From positions 1 through 6,600 of the forward strand of contig JAABPZ010000083.1 in NCBI GenBank assembly GCA_011391755.1: a stretch of 6,600 nucleotides of DNA, read 5' to 3'. The notes below the pieces were generated by a model. That model was not told where the DNA came from and made no database searches. It worked only from the letters and a program-made list of their open reading frames with translations. The stretch's first letter is position 1. Each line of letters begins with the position of its first letter. Positions 1 to 6,182 of this stretch are shown in pieces. Position numbers and translations under genes: made by a program. Source of the stretch: Methanothrix sp. (GTDB lineage: Archaea; Halobacteriota; Methanosarcinia; Methanotrichales; Methanotrichaceae).

Positions 1-3000
1 GATGTTGAGCTACGCAGCATCAGCGTCACCAACCGATCAACGAGAATGCGAAGGATAGAGCTGACCAGCTATGCCGAGGTCGTCTTGACGACCCCGGCAG
101 CCGATGCGACACATCCCTCTTTCAGCAATCTCTTCGTAGAAACAAAGATCGTTCGCAAGAGATCTGCGATCCTCTGCACCCGCCGGCCAAGGTCAAAGGA
201 CGAGAGAACTCCCTGGATGCTGCACCTGATCACAGCGGAGAAAATCGAGGTCGATGAAGTTTCCTATGAAACAGACCGCTTGAAGTTCATTGGACGAGGA
301 AGAACTGCCGCAGATCCTGTGGCTTTGACGGGGTCATCAAAGCTCTCAGATAGCGAAGGATCTGTCTTAGATCCCATCGTTGCCATCAGGTGCGTTGTCA
401 CGATCAATCCAGGAGAGACTTCACGGGTGAACTTCATCACAGGCATTGCAGAGACGCGAGCTGCTGCCATAGAGTTGATCGATAAATACCAAGACGTGCG
501 CATGGCAGACCGTGTCTACGACCTGGCCTGGACTCACAACCAGATGATTATGCAGCAGCTCAACATCGTCGAGGCCGATATCCAGCTCTATGAGCGCCTT
601 GTCAGTGCCATACTCTACACAAGCCCAACCTGGCGCGCCAGCCCGAGCGTTCTTTTGAGCAATCACAGTGGCCAGTCAGGCCTGTGGGCTTACCGCATCT
701 CGGGCGACTATCCGATTGTACTGCTCAGGATAGGGGATCGATCTTACATCGAGCTGGCGCACCAGCTCTTGAGGGCCCATGCTTACTGGCGCATGATGGG
801 GCTGGCAGTGGATCTAGTGATCTGGAACGAAGACAGCTCCGGATACAGACAGCATCTTCAGGACGATATTATGGGCCTGATTTCCTCTTGCACAGAAGCC
901 TGCACTCTGGACAGGCCGGGCGGCGTCTTTGTTTTGCATACGGATCAGATCTCTGATGAGGCCAGGGTCCTGGTACAGGCCGTGGCCAAAGCCATCTTCA
1001 CAGATGACCAGGGAACTTTTGAGGATCAGCTCGAACGCAAGAGCGGACTCTCTGGTACCGTTCCTCTTTTAAAGCAAAAAAAAGCGGTTCGGGTCGAGAA
1101 CTACGAGGCGGCTACGTCTACCGGCCGGGATCTGATCTTCTTCAATGGTCTTGGCGGGTTCACAAAGGACGGGCGTGAGTACATAATCCGGGTTGCTCCT
1201 GGACAAGCAACCCCAGCTCCTTGGTCGAATGTGATCTCAAACCCCAATTTCGGGACTGTAATCTCGGAGAGCGGCGGAGCATACACGTGGGGCGAGAACT
1301 CCCAGCAGTTCCGCCTAACTCCCTGGTATAACGATCCGGTGAGCGATACCAGCGGCGAGGCTCTGTACATTCGAGATGAAGAGAGCGGAGCGTTCTGGTC
1401 GCCCACGGCATTGCCCGCCCGCGGCAAGACGCCTTACACCTGCAGGCACGGGTTCGGCTACAGCGTTTTCGAGCACAAAGAGAGTGGGATTTTGTCCGAG
1501 CTGTGGGTATATGTGGCAATAGACGCTCCCATAAAGTTTTGCAGGCTCTTGGTCCGCAATGAGTCAGGCGTGTCCCGCAGGCTATCATTGACCAGCTACA
1601 TCGAGCTGGTGCTGGGAGAAACGCATTCTAAGACGGGGATGCACATTACCACAGAGATCGATCCCAGGACCGGGGCCCTCTTTGCCAGAAACGCGTACAA
1701 CACGGATTTTCCCGGCAGGATAGTATTCCTGGATGTGAACGAGGAAGTGAGCAGCTTCTCTGGGGACAGGACCGAGTTCCTTGGCCGAAATGGCCAGAAT
1801 GCTCGCCCTGCCGCCCTGGCGCGTGAAAGGCTCTCCAACAGAGTTGGCGCGGCCATGGACCCATGTGCAGCCATGCAGGTCGTGATCGATCTAGCAGACG
1901 GGCAGGAGCGCGAGATCGTCTTCACGTTTGGCATTGGACGGGATACGAGCGACGCTCGCAGCTTAATTTTGCGTTTTCGCGGATCAGGTCCGGCAAGAAG
2001 TGCTCTTGAGGCTGTGTGGAGCTACTGGAACCGGACTCTAGGCGCGGTGCACGTGGAGACACCGGATAAGGCCATCAATGTACTTACGAACGGCTGGCTC
2101 CTCTACCAGACGTTAGCCTGCCGCATCTGGGCGCGCAGCGGATACTATCAGTCAAGCGGAGCATTTGGCTTTCGAGATCAACTGCAAGATGTTATGGCGC
2201 TGATATACACAGAGCCGCAATTATTCCGGGAACATCTCCTACGATGTGCGTCCCACCAGTTCCAGGAGGGAGACGTATTGCACTGGTGGCATCCACCCTC
2301 TGGACGCGGGTCACGTACTCACAGTTCCGATGATTACCTCTGGCTGCCGCTGGCGGCTCACCGATACGTAACATCTACCGGAGACACCGGCGTGCTTGAC
2401 GAGCGCATCAAATTCATTGAGGGCAGGCTCGTAAAACCTGATGAAGAGGATTATTATGACCTTCCCACGAGGTCAGAGGAGTCCGGCACCCTTTACGAGC
2501 ACTGTGTCAGGGCCATCAGGAAAGGTCTTTCATTTGGCCAGCACGGCCTGCCCCTCATGGGTTCTGGAGACTGGAACGACAGCATGAACCGCGTGGGCTA
2601 TCAGGGCAGAGGCGAGAGTGTCTGGCTGGCCTTCTTCCAGTACCATGTGCTTAATAAGTTCTCTGAGATTGCCCTTCTATGTGGCGATGCAGCTTTTGCA
2701 AATCAATGCAACAGCGAGTCATCCAATCTGCTCCAGAAGATCAAAGAGTTCGGATGGGATGGCCATTGGTACCTGCGCGCCTATTTTGATAACGCAGAGA
2801 CCCTTGGGTCCGCTGCCAATGCGGAGTGCCAGATCGATTCTATCTCCCAGAGCTGGTCTGTTCTATCCGGCGGCGGAGATCCAGAGAGATCGAAGAAGGC
2901 TATGGAGGAAGTGGATCGCCTTCTGGTCAATAGAGATGCCTCGATGATACAGCTCCTGGGGCCGCCTTTCGATAAGTCCGACTCTGATCCCGGCTATATC

Positions 3001-3519
3001 AAAGGCTACGTTCCGGGAGTGAGAGAGAATGGCGGGCAGTATACCCATGCGGCTATTTGGGTGATTATGGCTTTTGCGGCCATGGGCGACAACAACCGGG
3101 CCTGGGAGCTATTGTCTATTATCAACCCTGTAAACCATGGCTCGACCCCGGAGGAGGTTGCGATCTACATGGCAGAGCCATACGTCGTTGCAGCAGATGT
3201 CTATGCACTCCCGCCCCACACCGGGCGCGGTGGATGGACCTGGTACACTGGAGCAGCAGGCTGGATGTATCGCCTCATAGTAGAATCGCTGCTTGGACTG
3301 AGGCTGGACGTTGACAAGCTACGTTTTACCCCCTGTCTTCCTGATGATTGGAAGTCGTATCGCTTGCATTACCGCTACCGTGAGACATTCTACCACATCA
3401 CGATTATGCGGGTGGGGGCAGCGCAAAGCGTGACAGTTGACGGCCTGGTGCAGAGCGACGGGTCGGTTCACTTGGTCGATGATCAAAGGGAGCATTTCGT
3501 GGAGGTAAAGATGGCCTGA
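1..3519 (+). CDS. ndvB: Cyclic beta-1,2-glucan synthase (NdvB/ChvB type), C-terminal GH94 part; 5' end outside window
   Basis: The frame is open from base 1, and the residues before the ATG at 46 (starting DVELRSISVTNRST) already fit the family, so that ATG is internal and the gene begins upstream. 1172 residues are visible; full synthases run to about 2800, with a membrane-bound GT84 glucosyltransferase at the N-terminus. Counting from base 1: residues 1-150 are the end of a first beta-sandwich (TSYAEVVL); 165-350 are a helical region with the family signature QSGLWAYRISGD near 225; 382-680 are a second beta-sandwich (NGLGGF at 382, LTPWYNDPVSD at 439, TSYIELVLG); 685-1110 are the (alpha/alpha)6 barrel with GFRDQLQD at 723, HSSDDYLWLP at 774, the GSGDWND motif with probable general acid Asp857, ENGGQYTH at 1009 and HTGRGGWTWYTG at 1073. 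In known synthases this phosphorolytic region sets glucan chain length before cyclisation at the cytoplasmic membrane. The core is intact, with no frameshift. A stand-alone beta-1,2-oligoglucan phosphorylase is less likely, because the doubled beta-sandwich layout is that of NdvB. The symbol rests on homology only. Confidence 0.93.
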   Translation, partial: DVELRSISVTNRSTRMRRIELTSYAEVVLTTPAADATHPSFSNLFVETKIVRKRSAILCTRRPRSKDERTPWMLHLITAEKIEVDEVSYETDRLKFIGRGRTAADPVALTGSSKLSDSEGSVLDPIVAIRCVVTINPGETSRVNFITGIAETRAAAIELIDKYQDVRMADRVYDLAWTHNQMIMQQLNIVEADIQLYERLVSAILYTSPTWRASPSVLLSNHSGQSGLWAYRISGDYPIVLLRIGDRSYIELAHQLLRAHAYWRMMGLAVDLVIWNEDSSGYRQHLQDDIMGLISSCTEACTLDRPGGVFVLHTDQISDEARVLVQAVAKAIFTDDQGTFEDQLERKSGLSGTVPLLKQKKAVRVENYEAATSTGRDLIFFNGLGGFTKDGREYIIRVAPGQATPAPWSNVISNPNFGTVISESGGAYTWGENSQQFRLTPWYNDPVSDTSGEALYIRDEESGAFWSPTALPARGKTPYTCRHGFGYSVFEHKESGILSELWVYVAIDAPIKFCRLLVRNESGVSRRLSLTSYIELVLGETHSKTGMHITTEIDPRTGALFARNAYNTDFPGRIVFLDVNEEVSSFSGDRTEFLGRNGQNARPAALARERLSNRVGAAMDPCAAMQVVIDLADGQEREIVFTFGIGRDTSDARSLILRFRGSGPARSALEAVWSYWNRTLGAVHVETPDKAINVLTNGWLLYQTLACRIWARSGYYQSSGAFGFRDQLQDVMALIYTEPQLFREHLLRCASHQFQEGDVLHWWHPPSGRGSRTHSSDDYLWLPLAAHRYVTSTGDTGVLDERIKFIEGRLVKPDEEDYYDLPTRSEESGTLYEHCVRAIRKGLSFGQHGLPLMGSGDWNDSMNRVGYQGRGESVWLAFFQYHVLNKFSEIALLCGDAAFANQCNSESSNLLQKIKEFGWDGHWYLRAYFDNAETLGSAANAECQIDSISQSWSVLSGGGDPERSKKAMEEVDRLLVNRDASMIQLLGPPFDKSDSDPGYIKGYVPGVRENGGQYTHAAIWVIMAFAAMGDNNRAWELLSIINPVNHGSTPEEVAIYMAEPYVVAADVYALPPHTGRGGWTWYTGAAGWMYRLIVESLLGLRLDVDKLRFTPCLPDDWKSYRLHYRYRETFYHITIMRVGAAQSVTVDGLVQSDGSVHLVDDQREHFVEVKMA

Positions 3520-3541
3520 TAGGAAAGGCCGCCATAGCCCA

Positions 3542-3557
3542 TGTATTCTTAAATACA
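3542..3557 (+). terminator. AT-rich inverted repeat with T-run after the glucan synthase gene
   Basis: TGTATT and AATACA form a 6-bp inverted repeat around the 4-base loop CTTA, starting 22 bases after the glucan synthase stop and followed by AATATTTT. The stem has little GC, so it would be a poor bacterial intrinsic terminator. A short T-rich tract is enough for many archaeal polymerases. It could equally be just AT-rich promoter DNA of the next gene. Confidence 0.25.
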
Positions 3558-3575
3558 AATATTTTGGTACATAAA

Positions 3576-3595
3576 TAGATATGAGTCATAATCTA
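3576..3595. promoter_or_regulatory. Near-palindrome abutting the TATA box; candidate operator
   Basis: The outer arms TAGAT (3576-3580) and ATCTA (3591-3595) enclose the perfect 9-base palindrome ATGAGTCAT (3581-3589) plus one unpaired A. The repeat covers the place where the archaeal BRE would lie and runs into the TATA-like element, so a bound protein would block promoter access. The adjacent RHH protein is the obvious candidate ligand (autoregulation), but this is inference from position. Confidence 0.35.
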
Positions 3596-3602
3596 TATAT
3601 AC
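3593..3602 (+). promoter_or_regulatory. Archaeal-type TATA box for the RHH gene
   Basis: CTATATATAC resembles the euryarchaeal TATA consensus. An archaeal start site about 25 bases downstream would fall near 3620-3625, only a few bases before the ATG at 3628, so the transcript would have a very short leader or none. This fits the lack of a good Shine-Dalgarno site. If the host is a bacterium, TATATA could instead serve as a -10-like element, but no convincing -35 is visible. Confidence 0.45.
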
Positions 3603-3609
3603 GTAATGT

Positions 3610-3622
3610 CCTGTTCGACAGG
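3610..3622. promoter_or_regulatory. Perfect 13-base palindrome CCTGTTCGACAGG; candidate operator
   Basis: CCTGT and ACAGG pair perfectly around TCG. The repeat lies between the TATA-like box and the RHH start codon, ending 5 bases before the ATG, at or next to the expected transcription start. This is a typical position for an autoregulatory operator of a small RHH repressor. An alternative is an RNA hairpin at the start of the message that limits translation. Confidence 0.42.
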
Positions 3623-3627
3623 GATTA

Positions 3628-3783
3628 ATGCCCAAAACTACATTGACCTTATCCGAACCTATAGCCAAAACGCTTAAGGTTTATACGGCAAAAACAAAGA
3701 GCAGCATGCGTGCCCAAAGTGAAGTTGTCGAGGAAGCATTAAAAGAGTTCTTTGAGAGGCACAATGTGTTGATCGAAATCTAA
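3628..3783 (+). CDS. Small ribbon-helix-helix (CopG/Arc-type) DNA-binding protein
   Basis: This 51-residue protein has a classic RHH layout. A short N-terminal beta-strand (KTTLTLS, residues 3-9) would pair with a second subunit and enter the DNA major groove. Helix 1 spans about residues 10-22 (EPIAKTLKVYTAK), then a turn with small and polar residues (KSSMRAQ), and helix 2 spans about residues 29-45 (AQSEVVEEALKEFFERH), which has the family's pattern S-E-x-V-x-E-A-L. It would act as a dimer, as a repressor or an antitoxin. The ATG at 3628 is the first start after the in-frame stop TAA at 3604-3606. No partner toxin gene lies next to it: the following gene is a PLD-like enzyme 158 bases on. 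The two palindromes in its promoter suggest autoregulation. Its targets are unknown; the downstream lipid genes are possible. The fold call is by motif only. Confidence 0.78.
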   Translation: MPKTTLTLSEPIAKTLKVYTAKTKSSMRAQSEVVEEALKEFFERHNVLIEI

Positions 3784-3867
3784 TTGCATCAGAGCAAAAA
3801 GGGGTCGTGGGTGAATACTACTGAAAATCATCGCGAGAATCGAACGCATGAGATCTATTTTGGCAGT

Positions 3868-3899
3868 AAACACTGATTACGTCACATGTTGGTGTTTTT
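3868..3899 (+). terminator. Hairpin with T-run after the RHH gene; weak terminator candidate
   Basis: AAACAC (3868-3873) and GTGTTT (3892-3897) form a 6-bp inverted repeat with an 18-base loop, running into TTTTT at 3895-3899. The stem could be lengthened by G-U pairs. It lies 85 bases after the RHH stop and 43 bases before the PLD-like start. The stem is weak and the loop long, so it may only attenuate or be chance. Confidence 0.25.
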
Positions 3900-3930
3900 C
3901 AGTTGATCACGTACGCGACCCAAAAAGGAC

Positions 3931-3936
3931 GGTGGT
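3931..3936 (+). promoter_or_regulatory. Ribosome binding site of the PLD-like gene
   Basis: GGTGGT ends 5 bases before the ATG at 3942 and resembles the GGTGA-type Shine-Dalgarno core common in archaea and bacteria. An AGGAC lies just upstream at 3926-3930. It supports the chosen start. Confidence 0.5.
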
Positions 3937-3941
3937 AAGTA

Positions 3942-6182
3942 ATGGTCGCTGATCCAAACAAGTGGTTCTTGAAGTTTTCGCCAAACGGGGACGGACGTCC
4001 CTGGGGAGATGATACTTACATGGCCAAAAGGCAGGGTAATTACATGCCTTGGGATGAAAACTGCAAGATCATCCCTCTGATTGGCGGGTATGAGGCATTG
4101 TCCGCGATGAGGGAATCCCTGGAAGCAGCGATCTTTGAAGCCAAACAAGGCAAGAAAGGGTATGTATATATCGCCGATTTTCGACTAAATCCCTTGAGAG
4201 ACCTGTCCGATGATAATCCTTGGATTATCCAAAATCGCCCCTGGAACGAGAGCGATTCTTCAATAAAGGATCAGACCATGCTGGGATTTATCCTGCGTCT
4301 GATGCAGGCCGGGATCAATATTAGGATACTATTGTGGTTGCCGATAAGGGCGTCCATAATTGCAGGGCTAGGTTCACACATTAGCGATCACTTTTACATA
4401 GCCGAAGTTGTGAGCAAGGAATGTGAAAGGCTCTGCAAGAATGATCCCAGTGCAATAGATCGAGGCGTAGTAGCTCTGGACATGAGGGTGGCTTCTCCAT
4501 TAACCTCTACCCATCACCAAAAGATGATGGTGATCCGCGTAGGTGATGTAAACGTAGCTTATTGCGGCGGGGTAGATCTGGCATTCACCAGAAGAGACAC
4601 ACCAGACGGCACACATCCCTATGTATATGATCCGAATGCCACGCTCGACGATCTGCTCGTTCTTATGCAATCTAACCCGCCTCAATTCTTGGGTGGGGAC
4701 TGGCAATCAGGGAAAAATGTCCCTCATGTCTTCGATGGCGAAGACAAGACTCATCGCTGGCCGAAAAGCCTGGATACAATTTATGATGCATTAAAAGAGG
4801 TATCCGGGCCTTTGCGCCCGGAGCCTGATCTGCCGAAAGAAGTCTATGGTGACGACAATCAAATCTGGCATGATCAGCATCTGCAGCTTCAGGGACCAAT
4901 CATAAGGACGCTCGAGGAGCAGTTCTGTGAAAGATGGCAAGACTGGGGAAAAGTACATGACTCTGGATTCTGGGGAAGATTGCACTTTAACAGTAATAAT
5001 CAGATTATCTTCAGCTCAAAAACGGCCATAACGGATGATGACATAACGAGATTGAATGAGCCAAAGGAAGTTGATGCTGTACCAGGGGGCTCATCTCTGG
5101 TGCAGATGTGGCGTACCATTCCCCTGCGTACAGAGCGGAGGAGGCCTCCGTTCATGAGGGGGGAGTTTACAATCATGGCGGGAATCGCCAATGCATGTCA
5201 GGCAGCGGACGAATTGATCTGGATCTTTGATCAATACTTCTTTAGCAGGCCCCTCGCCAGACTGCTTAACCACCTGATTAAGGAGGATAAGAAAAAGAAG
5301 CTTTGCGTCATTATTGTGCTTCCACCATATGCTGACAATCATCCCCATGAAGTGCACCATGCAAGGAAGCTGGCCCTCAACGATTTAACTGACGGCTTAA
5401 CGCTTGGTTCCGGTGAATTCGAGCGCATAGGCGTATATAATCTCTGGCATCCTTCACGAATATCAGGCGGCATTTACTGTCATGCGAAAGTTCAGATGTA
5501 TGATCGCAGTTTATTGGTATGTGGTTCAGCGAACTTGAATCGCAGATCCTTCACCTGCGATACTGAACTGGACTGTGCTGTTTTAGATGAAGTCTTGGTC
5601 TTAAAGCATTATCGCAGGCTTTGGCGTGTCCTATTTCCGGATATTGCCTGGCCAAGCCAGATCAATTTCAACGATCCAAATGGCGGATGGGGAAGGCAAT
5701 TCTTCGATGCCTTTGAGAACGCAGCTAAATCACAGAATTCTTACTTAATACATGACCCATGGTGGAATGCCGATAAACAGATAAAGCCTATTAGTATCGA
5801 TGGCAAAAACAAGGCTGCGGTGGAAATAAGGCCACCCAGGCTACCCGCCGACCCTGCCGAGGCCAGGAAGGACCCAAGCAATTGGACAGGTGTCGCACGA
5901 GAACAGGATTATGAGGAGGATTATTTGGAGGATGCAAGGGGGACCTTAAAAAATCCTCTGCTAGAAAAAGAAGATCTCTTGTCATTAGGAAAAAGGTATG
6001 TAGCAAAGATCGAAGACGATCTCTTCGAACCCAGTTCTCTAAATGCAAAAATAGAATCCGAAATATGCCCAAAATCGAGCGGAGTATTGGGAGACCCAGA
6101 AGCTCCCGGCAGATTGGACGAGATTGTATTTCTAATTGAAAACTGTGGTCATGGAGATAAATGGCCCTGGAGAGTGCCTTGA
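3942..6182 (+). CDS. Phospholipase D superfamily protein with two HKD motifs
   Basis: This 746-residue protein has the two-lobed PLD fold, closer to the eukaryotic-like PLD layout than to short bacterial nucleases. Lobe 1 includes strand KGYVYIADFRLNP (about 72-85), AGINIRILLWLP (about 122-133) and a first motif with HHQK at 191-194, Asp202 and GGVDL at 209-213. IWHDQHLQLQGP (308-319), then LEEQFCERW, matches the segment that follows motif 1 in lipid PLDs. Lobe 2 starts with VQMWRTIP (387-394), then IFDQYFF (428-434) in place of the usual IENQYF, and a perfect second motif at His514, Lys516, Asp521, followed by GSAN at 528-531. Such enzymes cleave or transfer phosphodiester head groups via a phosphohistidine intermediate. 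Motif 1 carries three extra residues between Lys and Asp. No signal peptide or membrane segment is visible. The tail after about 575 is charged and unassigned. Its last 22 bases overlap the PAP2 gene. Substrate is unproven: lipid hydrolysis, transphosphatidylation or cardiolipin-like synthesis are all possible. Confidence 0.88.
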   Translation: MVADPNKWFLKFSPNGDGRPWGDDTYMAKRQGNYMPWDENCKIIPLIGGYEALSAMRESLEAAIFEAKQGKKGYVYIADFRLNPLRDLSDDNPWIIQNRPWNESDSSIKDQTMLGFILRLMQAGINIRILLWLPIRASIIAGLGSHISDHFYIAEVVSKECERLCKNDPSAIDRGVVALDMRVASPLTSTHHQKMMVIRVGDVNVAYCGGVDLAFTRRDTPDGTHPYVYDPNATLDDLLVLMQSNPPQFLGGDWQSGKNVPHVFDGEDKTHRWPKSLDTIYDALKEVSGPLRPEPDLPKEVYGDDNQIWHDQHLQLQGPIIRTLEEQFCERWQDWGKVHDSGFWGRLHFNSNNQIIFSSKTAITDDDITRLNEPKEVDAVPGGSSLVQMWRTIPLRTERRRPPFMRGEFTIMAGIANACQAADELIWIFDQYFFSRPLARLLNHLIKEDKKKKLCVIIVLPPYADNHPHEVHHARKLALNDLTDGLTLGSGEFERIGVYNLWHPSRISGGIYCHAKVQMYDRSLLVCGSANLNRRSFTCDTELDCAVLDEVLVLKHYRRLWRVLFPDIAWPSQINFNDPNGGWGRQFFDAFENAAKSQNSYLIHDPWWNADKQIKPISIDGKNKAAVEIRPPRLPADPAEARKDPSNWTGVAREQDYEEDYLEDARGTLKNPLLEKEDLLSLGKRYVAKIEDDLFEPSSLNAKIESEICPKSSGVLGDPEAPGRLDEIVFLIENCGHGDKWPWRVP
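6153..6156 (+). promoter_or_regulatory. Ribosome binding site of the PAP2 gene, inside the PLD-like gene
   Basis: GGAG ends 4 bases before the ATG at 6161, within the last codons of the PLD-like gene. It decides the start in favour of 6161 over the internal ATG at 6230, which is preceded by a run of A and has no such site. Confidence 0.5.

Noticed and set aside
1076..1083. Run of eight A in the glucan synthase gene as a possible slippery site
   Set aside because: The zero frame continues through it with strong family similarity on both sides, and no stimulatory structure or alternative product is evident.
1160..1588. 142-residue open frame on the minus strand
   Set aside because: It is antisense to the most conserved beta-sandwich part of the glucan synthase, and its Arg/Cys-rich translation is typical of a shadow frame.
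3811..3876. Possible 21-codon GTG-started peptide after the RHH gene
   Set aside because: It has no recognisable motif, is hydrophilic and too short to support, and could not be distinguished from chance.
3520..3941. CRISPR array, tRNA or insertion-sequence remnants in the non-coding stretches
   Set aside because: No regularly spaced direct repeats, cloverleaf pattern, terminal inverted repeats or transposase fragments could be seen.
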